Part shown: positions 1 to 5,899 of the stretch, piece by piece
How the letters are laid out: the number at the start of each line of letters is the position of its first letter
Numbering within the stretch: the first letter of the stretch is position 1
From: Bradyrhizobium sp.
GTDB taxonomy: Bacteria; Pseudomonadota; Alphaproteobacteria; Rhizobiales; Xanthobacteraceae
DNA: 8,717 nt
NCBI GenBank assembly: GCA_028290305.1
Contig: JAQGKC010000002.1
Span: 1-8,717 of the forward strand
Direction: 5' to 3'
Notes under the pieces: generated by a model
Seen by the model: the letters and a program-made list of their open reading frames with translations, nothing else
Told to the model about the DNA's origin: nothing
The model's database searches: none
Position numbers and translations under genes: made by a program

Positions 1-12
1 CAACCAGATCAT

Positions 13-87
13 GCGCTCCTTTAATTTGGAGCGCGATCGGACGCAAACCGGGTTCCACTTTTGCTGATTGCGCTCCGGGCGGAGCGC
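13..87. repeat. Paired palindromes with shared GCGCTCC/GGAGCGC arms
   Basis: Two inverted repeats lie close together. One is GCGCTCC (13-19) with GGAGCGC (28-34) around an 8-base AT-rich loop; the other is GCGCTCC (70-76) with GGAGCGC (81-87) around GGGC. The arms are identical, so the outer copies can also pair with each other. The segment between them (about 38-68, ACGCAAACCGGGTTCCACTT and following) resembles the dispersed extragenic elements scattered through Bradyrhizobium and Rhodopseudomonas genomes. That resemblance is from memory and untested; the palindromes are read directly from the sequence. Confidence 0.55.
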
Positions 88-622
88 CCGGCCAGGGAAA
101 CTCCAAGAAGCCGGATGCCCCTCCATCCAGCTGGCGCAGATCACCAACATCTATCGCTATCTCGTCAAAGGCCTCTCCTCGCAACGCGTCGTGGGTGTCC
201 AAGCCGTTTTAAGGAAAAGCGTAGGAAAAAGTACTCCTCCACCACCTGCGTAACGATAGCTTCTCGGTTTCCACGCCCTGACCTGGGGCAGTCCGCCCGG
301 GCCTCGATCCGCCGAGGTACACGATCAGGACCGTGCCACAGCTTTTCAGGAAATCGAAGGTCCGGAACGACTACTGCGACAGTGAACGTTCGGTATTGCA
401 AGCCAAGGCGCGTCTGAGCGGCACCCAGTCTTTGAAGGCGGCGTAGGTCCGCACTGGATCATAGAAAGCGACGGTTCCATGAGTCGAATGACCCGCCCGT
501 GTGCTGAGCGCGCGCAGGCGGGCGGCCAACATTCAGCCACCAAGGCCGACGCAGCCTGCGACAGATTTGTTCCACGGTGCACAAGTTCACATACCGTTCA
601 GCGGGGTTTTGCAATTGATTGG
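88..622. other. No recognisable gene
   Basis: I see no family in this stretch on either strand. One plus-strand segment (about 133-253, containing QITNIYRYLVKGLSSQRVV and ending in a TAA) reads like the C-terminal end of a protein, but it has no credible start or ribosome-binding site and I cannot name it. On the minus strand, about 200-370 also reads weakly protein-like but changes frame. It is most likely degraded coding DNA plus intergenic sequence. Confidence 0.4.
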
Positions 623-699
623 CTAGCATCACCGAGCGGTCCCGAAGGGAGGACGCTGTTCCGGGGATGCTAGGGACCCGGACACCCTTTCCGGGTCCC
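623..699 (+). promoter_or_regulatory. Structured RNA leader, two adjacent stem-loops
   Basis: Two compact folds abut. The first is closed by CTAGCATC (623-630) with GATGCTAG (666-673). Nested inside it are AGCG (635-638) with CGCT (654-657), and TCCC (640-643) with GGGA (647-650) around a GAA loop. The second is a perfect 10-bp stem, GGGACCCGGA (673-682) with TCCGGGTCCC (690-699), and a 7-base loop. No run of T follows, so it does not look like an ordinary intrinsic terminator. It ends 64 bases before the ATG of the 79-aa gene and is probably part of its leader, or a separate small RNA. I do not recognise a known riboswitch class. Confidence 0.6.
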
Positions 700-713
700 G
701 CCTACCCCCTTAA

Positions 714-758
714 TTTCCTCACCTTTGGTTGTTCTACTCCGAACCTTCGCGGAGGAAA
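714..758 (+). promoter_or_regulatory. Shine-Dalgarno masking element with alternative pairings
   Basis: The ribosome-binding site of the 79-aa gene is GGAGG (751-755). CTCCG (737-741) can pair with CGGAG (750-754) to form a local hairpin covering most of it. TTTCCTC (714-720) is a perfect complement of GAGGAAA (752-758) and offers a second, longer-range way to hide the same bases. The two pairings are mutually exclusive. This suggests translational control, for example a thermosensor or a regulated leader. The complementarity is seen; the regulatory role is inferred. Confidence 0.45.
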
Positions 759-763
759 CAGCC

Positions 764-1003
764 ATGGACAGCGCAGATCATTGCCGGGCCAATTTGGCAG
801 AATGCCGGGGGTTGCTGCCTTCGGCGCAGAACGATGCCGAAGCCACGGTCCTGAAAACTCTCATTCGCAGTTGGAAAATGATTGCCAACCAGTTGGATCG
901 ATACGCCGAACTCATGGATGCCCGCGGCCGTTCGGAAGTACGGCCGTCTCAGTTGGCGGTTTCTTTCATTCGGCCGAACAATAAGAAGTCCAGAAGCGCA
1001 TAG
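764..1003 (+). CDS. Small hypothetical protein, 79 aa
   Basis: The ATG at 764 follows GGAGG (751-755) by 8 bases, an excellent ribosome-binding site, which is why I choose it over any upstream start. The product begins MDSADHCRANLAEC and has a helical, amphipathic centre (about residues 26-50, with IRSWKMIANQLDRYAELM). This matches the general pattern of very common, uncharacterised small rhizobial proteins that have an early Cys and a conserved Trp followed by a Leu/Gln/Asp-Arg helix. There is no signal peptide or membrane span. The basic tail after about residue 52 (RPSQLAVSFIRPNNKKSRSA) looks appended. It overlaps in antisense the 3' end of the 44-aa minus-strand gene, so the tail may come from read-through into that gene. 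The leader is strongly folded. Function unknown. Confidence 0.75.
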   Translation: MDSADHCRANLAECRGLLPSAQNDAEATVLKTLIRSWKMIANQLDRYAELMDARGRSEVRPSQLAVSFIRPNNKKSRSA

Positions 1004-1083
1004 TACAAGCCCCCAAAAATCGGCAGCGCAACGCCGACTAGAAGAACGATCGGTGCCGAGTTGACTAGGTGCTCGTTTGCCAT
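949..1083 (-). CDS. Miniature membrane protein, 44 aa, one predicted span
   Basis: The frame runs from an ATG (complement of 1081-1083) to TGA (complement of 949-951). GGAGAGG lies 5 bases upstream of the ATG, a good ribosome-binding site. The product starts MANEHLVNSAP, then has one long hydrophobic stretch (about residues 11-36, PIVLLVGVALPIFGGLYYAL and onward), and ends with the short basic tail GRMKETAN, so the C terminus probably faces the cytoplasm. A FixK-type box lies about 82 bp upstream. Its last 55 bases overlap the 79-aa gene on the other strand. I cannot assign a family. Its size and shape recall the accessory subunits of respiratory oxidases (CydX- or CcoQ-like in style), but I see no specific motif, so that comparison is only a hypothesis. 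Confidence 0.6.
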   Translation of the reverse strand: MANEHLVNSAPIVLLVGVALPIFGGLYYALLDFLLFGRMKETAN

Positions 1084-1157
1084 GGCGGCCTCTCCGAGGT
1101 CTCGACCTGCAGAACCTCCAATGCTCTAGCGACGTGATCGTCATATTGCGTGGCACA

Positions 1158-1171
1158 TTGATATCGAGCAA
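1158..1171 (-). promoter_or_regulatory. FixK/FNR-type box upstream of the 44-aa gene
   Basis: TTGATATCGAGCAA fits the Bradyrhizobium FixK2 consensus TTG(A/C)-N6-(T/G)CAA; on the minus strand it reads TTGCTCGATATCAA. The centre is about 82 bp before the ATG at 1083. With activation at about -41 it would put the transcript start near 1123 and leave a leader of about 40 bases. The -10 candidate on the minus strand (TAGAGC, 1128-1123) is weak and slightly too far away, so this is the least certain of the three boxes in the window. Confidence 0.5.
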
Positions 1172-1334
1172 TTTTTGGCGCCGACCAGCGTCATCGAGGC
1201 GTTTGGAGGACGTCGATAGATAATTACTCAAAAATGCGAGGCTGTCCGAACGTACACTACCGTCGTTGCTGCCGCCGTCCAAAACCAAGCTGGAACAACG
1301 ACGCTGCGCGCGTAAGGGGCTGTCGCATCCGGTT

Positions 1335-1451
1335 TCAAAAGAACAGACCCAGCGCATAGCCGATCTGCGTCAGCATTGGCAGAAGCGCGATTACATTTGC
1401 TGCGACGCCAAAGCTCCGGCCGATATCGGGCAGCATCGGCTGGTTGCTAGT
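1335..1451 (-). pseudogene. MFS transporter N-terminal remnant
   Basis: Read from the complement of 1451, a 38-residue frame contains NQPMLPDIGRSFGV followed by ALLPMLTQIGYALGLFF. This matches the end of TM1, the loop and TM2 of the drug/arabinose-type major facilitator proteins whose N terminus carries YNQPLLPDIARSFGV and TQLGYALGL. The frame has a stop just before the segment and a TGA directly after GLFF, and nothing recognisable of the remaining ten helices survives (about 40 of some 400 residues). The 3' end of the P450 gene overlaps it in another frame. This is a dead fragment left by a rearrangement. Confidence 0.75.
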
Positions 1452-2875
1452 TCACGATCGCCGCTTAATGGCTTTTTTCTGATGATCATCGGCAACCCAT
1501 TAGCCGGGCGCAATGTCACCTGTAAAGTAGGCCATACAACATGCCCGGGCTTTAGTTGAAAACTGAAGTGCTTTGCAATCATGGCAAGCACGAGTGTCGC
1601 TTCCTGAAGTGCGAAAGTCGATCCGATGCATTTCCGCGGCCCGGCCCCGAACGGAAGATAGGCAAAGCGATCGATCATTTCTCGCGCGCCGCCAAGAAAG
1701 CGCCGAGGGTCAAACGCATCGGGGCGATCCCATAGCAAGCGATGCCTGTGCAGCACGTAGGGCGAGATTACGATAAGCGACCTCGGTCTTACCTGCTCGC
1801 CATTCAAGTCGTCGCAATCAAGTGCAACGCGACTGATCGCGGCTATCGGTGGATATAGGCGTATTGTTTCTTCGATGACAGCCCGGGTTTCTACGAGACG
1901 ATCCACCATTCCAGCAGCAGGACGCATTAGTTCGCGGTCGACTTCGGCGTCAACCTGCTCGCGCCACTGTGGTGATTGAGAGAGTAGGAACATGGCCCAG
2001 CTCAGGGTGTTCGCCGTCGTTTCGTGGCCAGCCGCCATAAACGTCAGAATGTTCGATCGCACTTCGGATTCCGTGATGCCGTCATCGGCATTGGTATCGA
2101 GTGACTCGAGCAAACGAGTTAGCAGATCGTTAGGTGCTCCATCCGGCTGCTCGGCCAGAATTCGACGGCGAGTGCATATGACATTTTCGACCTCTGCCTC
2201 GAAAAATTTCAGCGTTGCGTGTACCCTCAGCCGGCTGAGCCGTGGAACTAAGTCGGGCACGCCAAGAAGATCGAGCAGACTGATTTTCCCAATCGTATTG
2301 AAATACGTCGCCATGGCGGCGCGGATATCCTCCGCATCAGACCCAAACCCATCAGAGAAGATGGTGCGTTCAAGCACGCCGAGCGTAACTTTTGCCATCT
2401 CCGCTGCGACGTCGATGGTTATCTGGTCCCCGAGACTACGCCACCGATTGAGAAGGGCCTCGGTAGCCTCCATCATCGCAGATGTGAAGTCCAAGACCGA
2501 TTTGCGCGCAAAGATAGGAGCAAGGACTCGTCTTTGGAGCCGCCATTGCTCGCCTTCGGCGCTCAACAGGCCCTCGTTCAACCCTGCAGACAGCACTCGG
2601 CGCTGCAGATGATCCTTCCGGTAGTTTGCGGCGTTATCAAGCAGGACGCGGCGAATGGCGGTCGGCTCATGCACCAGCAGCACGTGCCCAATGGGCAATC
2701 CGCCCGCAACGATCGGTTGTTCGAAGTGCTGCGCTGCCCAGCATTCAAGAGGGTTACGCTTCAGGGTGCGAATAAGAGCTATCAGCTTCAACGGCAGCGC
2801 CTGTGGCTTCGGCGCAGGGGGAAAGTACCCCTCTTCCAAAGATGTCGGTTTGCTGCATTCGGGAGCCTGGTGCAT
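1391..2875 (-). CDS. Cytochrome P450 with an aberrant C-terminal tail
   Basis: A cytosolic haem-thiolate monooxygenase that would use electrons from a separate ferredoxin and reductase, neither of which is encoded here. The hallmarks are present in order: C-helix WRLQR (W111, R115), I-helix oxygen-activation motif AGHETT (282-287), K-helix ETIR (336-339), a PERF-like FDPRRF (388-393), and the haem loop FGAGPRKCIG (409-418) with ligand Cys416. The start is ATG at 2875 (MHQAPECSKP), preceded by AGGACAG about 7 bases upstream; the frame stays open to 2950, but those extra residues look non-native. The product is 494 aa. Family proteins normally end around RPANGLPMIIRKK (456-468); the last 26 residues here run into the MFS remnant, suggesting loss of the native stop. 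The substrate cannot be told from the sequence. The fold appears complete, so activity is plausible. Confidence 0.9.
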   Translation of the reverse strand: MHQAPECSKPTSLEEGYFPPAPKPQALPLKLIALIRTLKRNPLECWAAQHFEQPIVAGGLPIGHVLLVHEPTAIRRVLLDNAANYRKDHLQRRVLSAGLNEGLLSAEGEQWRLQRRVLAPIFARKSVLDFTSAMMEATEALLNRWRSLGDQITIDVAAEMAKVTLGVLERTIFSDGFGSDAEDIRAAMATYFNTIGKISLLDLLGVPDLVPRLSRLRVHATLKFFEAEVENVICTRRRILAEQPDGAPNDLLTRLLESLDTNADDGITESEVRSNILTFMAAGHETTANTLSWAMFLLSQSPQWREQVDAEVDRELMRPAAGMVDRLVETRAVIEETIRLYPPIAAISRVALDCDDLNGEQVRPRSLIVISPYVLHRHRLLWDRPDAFDPRRFLGGAREMIDRFAYLPFGAGPRKCIGSTFALQEATLVLAMIAKHFSFQLKPGHVVWPTLQVTLRPANGLPMIIRKKPLSGDRELATSRCCPISAGALASQQM

Positions 2876-2894
2876 GGAAAACTGTCCTGTCCTC

Positions 2895-3078
2895 GATGTC
2901 GGCGGGATCGGTGCACGCCGCCGCGCGCGTGATGGCGCAATGCGGCGCAAGCGAGGTTTTTGCGTCGCGCATTGTAACCGCTCTTGTCGCCAGCGCTGGG
3001 CTCAAATTTGCGGAGCGCGGTGCGTTCGATCTCAAAGGCAATCCCGGTCCCTGGGATTTATTCGCTTCCGCCCAATAA
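2895..3078 (+). pseudogene. Adenylate/guanylate cyclase C-terminal remnant
   Basis: From 2911 the plus strand reads VHAAARVMAQCGASEVFASR, then IVTALVASAGLKFAERGAFDLKG and NPGPWDLFA, ending at TAA (3076-3078). This is the end of a class III nucleotide cyclase domain, which typically reads VHIAARV...GEVLVS..V.DLVAGSGL.F.DRG...LKGVPG.W.LFAV. The preceding DVGGIG (2895-2912) lies in another frame, so one base appears lost near 2909-2911. Everything further upstream, including the metal-binding aspartates and any sensor domain, is missing and replaced by the oppositely oriented P450 gene. It is a non-functional tail that marks a recombination junction. Confidence 0.75.
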
Positions 3079-3090
3079 GTCTGTGGCACA

Positions 3091-3107
3091 AAGCGGACGT
3101 GCCGCTT
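3091..3107 (-). terminator. Weak candidate stem-loop downstream of the dehydrogenase
   Basis: AAGCGG (3091-3096) pairs with CCGCTT (3102-3107) around a 5-base loop. It lies about 35 bp past the stop of the minus-strand dehydrogenase. On that strand it is followed only by a short T-containing tract (TGTGCC), so termination is doubtful. Confidence 0.25.
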
Positions 3108-3141
3108 GCCTCGCCACGTCACGCATTCGGACATCGTGCGT

Positions 3142-4017
3142 TTACAGCCCCGCTCTTCGCGCGGCGAGCTGAGCCAGCCCGGACCAGTCGGCGTCTCCCT
3201 TGCCTTGGGCAACCGCCTCGATGAAATGATCTCGGACCAAGCTCGCGACCGGCATCGGCACGGTCTTGGCGTCGGCTGCGGCAAGCGCCAGGCGCATATC
3301 CTTCAATCCAAGCGACATCTTGAAGCCGTCAGCGGGAAGCCTGTCTTCCGCGATGATGGAGCCATAGGTTCGATAGACTGGCGCCGAAAACAGCGTGCTT
3401 GTCAAAATGTCGAGATAACGGTGCGGGTCGAGGCCGGATTTTCGCACCAACGCGAATGCCTCTCCCAGACTCTCCAGCATCGATGCGATCAGGAAATTGC
3501 CAGTGAGCTTCACCAGATTTGCCTCGGAAGGTTTGGCGCTGATCACGAAGGTCCGCTGGCCCATGGCATCAAACGGCGGCTGGCAACGGGCGACCGTCGC
3601 GTCCGCGCCTGCCGCGATGATGAAAAGCCTGGCTGCGGCGGCCGCCTCCGGCCGCCCGAACACCGGCGCGGCGACGTAACCCTGGCCGGCTTTGCCATGC
3701 GCCTCGGCCAGGCGGTCAGATAGCGCGACGCTGATCGTGCTCATCGAAATGTGGATCGCGTTGCGGCCAAGGGCGTTGAGCGCGCCACCCTCACTGAAAA
3801 CGACGTCCTCAACCGCCCTGTCATCGCTCAGCATCGTGATGAGAACATCGCCGTGGCAAGCATCGGCGACCCGCTCGGCGACTTGAGCGCCCTCGCGCGC
3901 CAAGGCTTCCGCCTTGCCGCGAGTGCGATTGTAGACGGTGACGCGATGGCCTGCCCTCAGCAGGTTCAACGCCATTGGCGCACCCATGTGGCCAAGCCCG
4001 ATGAAACCCACGTCCAT
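3142..4017 (-). CDS. NAD(P)-dependent beta-hydroxyacid dehydrogenase (3-hydroxyisobutyrate dehydrogenase/GLYR family)
   Basis: A soluble 291-aa enzyme of the usual family length, which interconverts a beta- or gamma-hydroxyacid and its oxo form. The N-terminal Rossmann motif is GFIGLGHMGAPMA (4-16). The cofactor loop NRTRGK (30-35) carries Asn-Arg rather than an acidic residue, favouring NADPH. The substrate loop is SMSTIS (91-96), the catalytic segment is KLTGN with Lys170 and Asn174, and the C-terminal domain has GFKMSLGLKD (231-240). The common DAPVSG motif is AAPVFG here (116-121), a variation I believe occurs in rhizobial members. The start follows AGGAGG (complement of 4026-4031) by 8 bases. 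A perfect FixK-type box lies 56 bp upstream. Glyoxylate/succinic semialdehyde reductases belong to this family, and a succinate-semialdehyde-type dehydrogenase lies upstream, so a shared substrate is possible but unproven. Confidence 0.9.
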   Translation of the reverse strand: MDVGFIGLGHMGAPMALNLLRAGHRVTVYNRTRGKAEALAREGAQVAERVADACHGDVLITMLSDDRAVEDVVFSEGGALNALGRNAIHISMSTISVALSDRLAEAHGKAGQGYVAAPVFGRPEAAAAARLFIIAAGADATVARCQPPFDAMGQRTFVISAKPSEANLVKLTGNFLIASMLESLGEAFALVRKSGLDPHRYLDILTSTLFSAPVYRTYGSIIAEDRLPADGFKMSLGLKDMRLALAAADAKTVPMPVASLVRDHFIEAVAQGKGDADWSGLAQLAARRAGL

Positions 4018-4039
4018 TGCTTGATCCTCCTACCGGGAG

Positions 4040-4051
4040 ATACTCACTATC
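4040..4051 (-). promoter_or_regulatory. Candidate -10 region of the dehydrogenase promoter
   Basis: On the minus strand GATAGT (4051-4046) lies where a -10 hexamer is expected for activation from the FixK-type box centred at 4079.5; the transcript would begin near 4039, about 40 bases from the box centre. The leader of about 22 bases would still include the AGGAGG ribosome-binding site. The match to TATAAT is moderate. Confidence 0.4.
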
Positions 4052-4072
4052 GCGCTGCGATTGACCGCTGCC

Positions 4073-4086
4073 TTGATCGGCATCAA
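4073..4086 (-). promoter_or_regulatory. FixK/FNR-type box upstream of the dehydrogenase
   Basis: TTGATCGGCATCAA is a perfect TTGA-N6-TCAA site, the core of the FNR/FixK2 consensus. It is centred about 62 bp before the dehydrogenase ATG, with a -10-like GATAGT at the right spacing for class II activation. This predicts induction at low oxygen or in nodules, if the organism has FixK2 or FnrN. Confidence 0.6.
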
Positions 4087-4475
4087 CTTGCTCATGTCCT
4101 TGCTGAGCTCGCTCGATCCTCCGGTCATGCCTTCGATGCGCGTAACCCTGAGTCAGTTTGCCCGCGCACCCGCCTGCTCCCGGAGCGCGACCGCGGCGGC
4201 GATCGCTTGTCTGCAGCAGTCCATTCCGCCGGCAGGCGCATCACCACGCCTTCGACCGTACGGGCGCGCGGATGCTCGCCGCGATCATCGCCAGCGTTGG
4301 ATTGAACGAGCCGTATCAAGATAGCAGCGAGCGAGCGCGGATGGATGTAGCTCTTGCGGCAAACCGCGGGCGTGTTGCCGAGCTGCTCGGCACGCGCTTG
4401 GCACACCCGTGATTGACGGACGTGACTATGTCGGGGGCCGGCGACGGTCTTTGCACCGCTATCCATCAGTGCGCC
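4087..4475. other. Intergenic region between dehydrogenase promoter and ALDH, no clear gene
   Basis: I find no gene I can name. On the minus strand 4209-4153 reads AIAAAVALREQAGARAN then TGA, and a little upstream in another frame VEGVVMRLPAEWTAADK. Together these look like the end of a decayed, unidentified protein. On the plus strand about 4270-4412 reads in a coding-like way (MLAAIIASVGLNEPYQ) but has no ribosome-binding site. No convincing terminator follows the ALDH stop at 4476. Confidence 0.35.
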
Positions 4476-5840
4476 TCAGCTCACCACGATCGTCTTGATA
4501 TTGACGAACTCCTTGATGCCGTAGTGCGAAAGCTCCCGTCCATAGCCGCTTTCCTTCACGCCGCCGAAAGGAAGCCGCGGATCGGAGCGGACGTTATCGT
4601 TTACAAATACACAACCACTCTCGATCTCGCCGGCGATGCGCTCACCTCGCGCGATATCGCGCGTGATAACGCCACCGCCCAACCCGAAGATCGAATCGTT
4701 GGCCGTCGCGATCGCGGCAACCTCGTTGTCGACCCGGATAACCGAAGCCACCGGGCCAAACAATTCCTCATCGTAAGCGGGCATGCCCTTCCTTACATTT
4801 GTAAGAACGGTTGGCGGATAATAGGCTCCGGGACCGTTCGGAATCGCACCGCCAAGCACGCAGCGCGCACCGTTGGCGATGCTGTTCTCGACCTGCCGGT
4901 GCAGCGCATCCCGAAGATCATGCCGTGCCTGTGGACCGATTTCAGTATCCTGGCTGAGCGGATCGCCCATTTTGGCAGCAGCCATCCGTCTGGCAAAGAG
5001 TTCGACAAATCGGTCGTGGACCTTATCGACCACGATAAAGCGCTTCGCGGCAATGCAACTCTGTCCCGAATTGATCAATCGTCCTTTGGCGCAGACGGTT
5101 GCAGCGAGATCGATATCCGCGTCTTCAAGGACAAGGTAGGGATCGCTGCCCCCCAACTCGAGCACCGTCTTCTTCAAACATGAGCCGGCCTTGCCGGCCA
5201 CGGCGCGTCCGGCGGCGCCACTTCCGGTCAAGGTGACTGCCCGGACCAATGGACGTTCGATCACCGCTTCAACTTTTGCGCTGCCGATCATCAATGTGCG
5301 GAAAAGATTCTGCGGAAAACCTGCTTCTCGGAACACTTGTTCGATGGCGAGCGCGCAACCAGGCACATTCGAGGAGAGCTTCATCACTGCGCCGTTACCA
5401 GCCATTATCCCCGGCGCCGCAAATCGGAAAACCTGCCAGAATGGAAAATTCCACGGCATCACGGCCAGGACGACGCCGAGCGGTTGGAAGACTACAAAAC
5501 TCCTGCGGGCTTCGGTCTTGATCGGTTCCGATGCGAGAAAGCGCTCGGCGTTGTCGGCGTAGAAGTCGCAGGCGAGCGCGCATTTCTGGATCTCGGCGAC
5601 GCCGTCGCGGACCGGCTTTCCCATTTCCTGCGCCATCAGCTTGGCGTATTCGCCGGCGTTGTCCCGCAGCACCTGCGCCGCCTGGTGCATCAGGCCGGCT
5701 CGGCTCGAAAAGTCTATCCGCCGCCACGCGAGAAACGCTTCATGCGCCTTGCCGATCGCGTCTTGAACGTCGGCATCCGTCATCTCCTCGTAGCTTGCAA
5801 ATTGTTCGCCGGTGGCCGGATTAATCGCCTTTATCGTCAT
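4476..5840 (-). CDS. NAD(P)-dependent succinate-semialdehyde dehydrogenase-like aldehyde dehydrogenase
   Basis: A cytosolic aldehyde dehydrogenase that oxidises an aldehyde to the acid, most likely succinate semialdehyde to succinate as in GABA or 4-hydroxybutyrate breakdown. The 454-aa length is that of the Sad/GabD-like class. Key residues are in place: PWNFP with Asn131, cofactor Lys154, the TGSGAAG nucleotide loop (205-211), general-base Glu228 in LELGG, nucleophile Cys262 in SGQSC, and EELFGP (358-363). The N terminus (MTIKAINPATGE) and the LPFGGVKESGYGRE segment (423-436) are typical of YneI-type enzymes. The start follows GGAGG (complement of 5849-5853) by 8 bases. The ribosome-binding site lies just beyond the broken end of the sugar dehydrogenase stump, so its original promoter may have been lost. 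It could instead act on another short aldehyde, for instance one derived from a P450 product. Confidence 0.9.
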   Translation of the reverse strand: MTIKAINPATGEQFASYEEMTDADVQDAIGKAHEAFLAWRRIDFSSRAGLMHQAAQVLRDNAGEYAKLMAQEMGKPVRDGVAEIQKCALACDFYADNAERFLASEPIKTEARRSFVVFQPLGVVLAVMPWNFPFWQVFRFAAPGIMAGNGAVMKLSSNVPGCALAIEQVFREAGFPQNLFRTLMIGSAKVEAVIERPLVRAVTLTGSGAAGRAVAGKAGSCLKKTVLELGGSDPYLVLEDADIDLAATVCAKGRLINSGQSCIAAKRFIVVDKVHDRFVELFARRMAAAKMGDPLSQDTEIGPQARHDLRDALHRQVENSIANGARCVLGGAIPNGPGAYYPPTVLTNVRKGMPAYDEELFGPVASVIRVDNEVAAIATANDSIFGLGGGVITRDIARGERIAGEIESGCVFVNDNVRSDPRLPFGGVKESGYGRELSHYGIKEFVNIKTIVVS

Positions 5841-5899
5841 TGTTCAAGCCTCCGGGTAGTTGCGCAAGGCGCCTCGCCGGCACCGATCTCGGCGCATGT

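Noticed and set aside
690..720. Intrinsic terminator at the 10-bp stem 673-699
   Set aside because: No T-run follows (the sequence is GCCTACCCCCTTAATTT), and the stem fits better as part of the leader of the 79-aa gene.
734..1357. A 207-codon open frame on the minus strand
   Set aside because: It is Arg/Ser-rich, covers two better-supported small genes and the FixK-type box in other frames, and matches no family. It reads as a high-GC shadow frame.
1992..2612. A 206-codon plus-strand frame inside the P450 gene
   Set aside because: It is an antisense shadow of the P450, whose motifs are unambiguous; its composition is Ser/Arg-rich and it has no ribosome-binding site.
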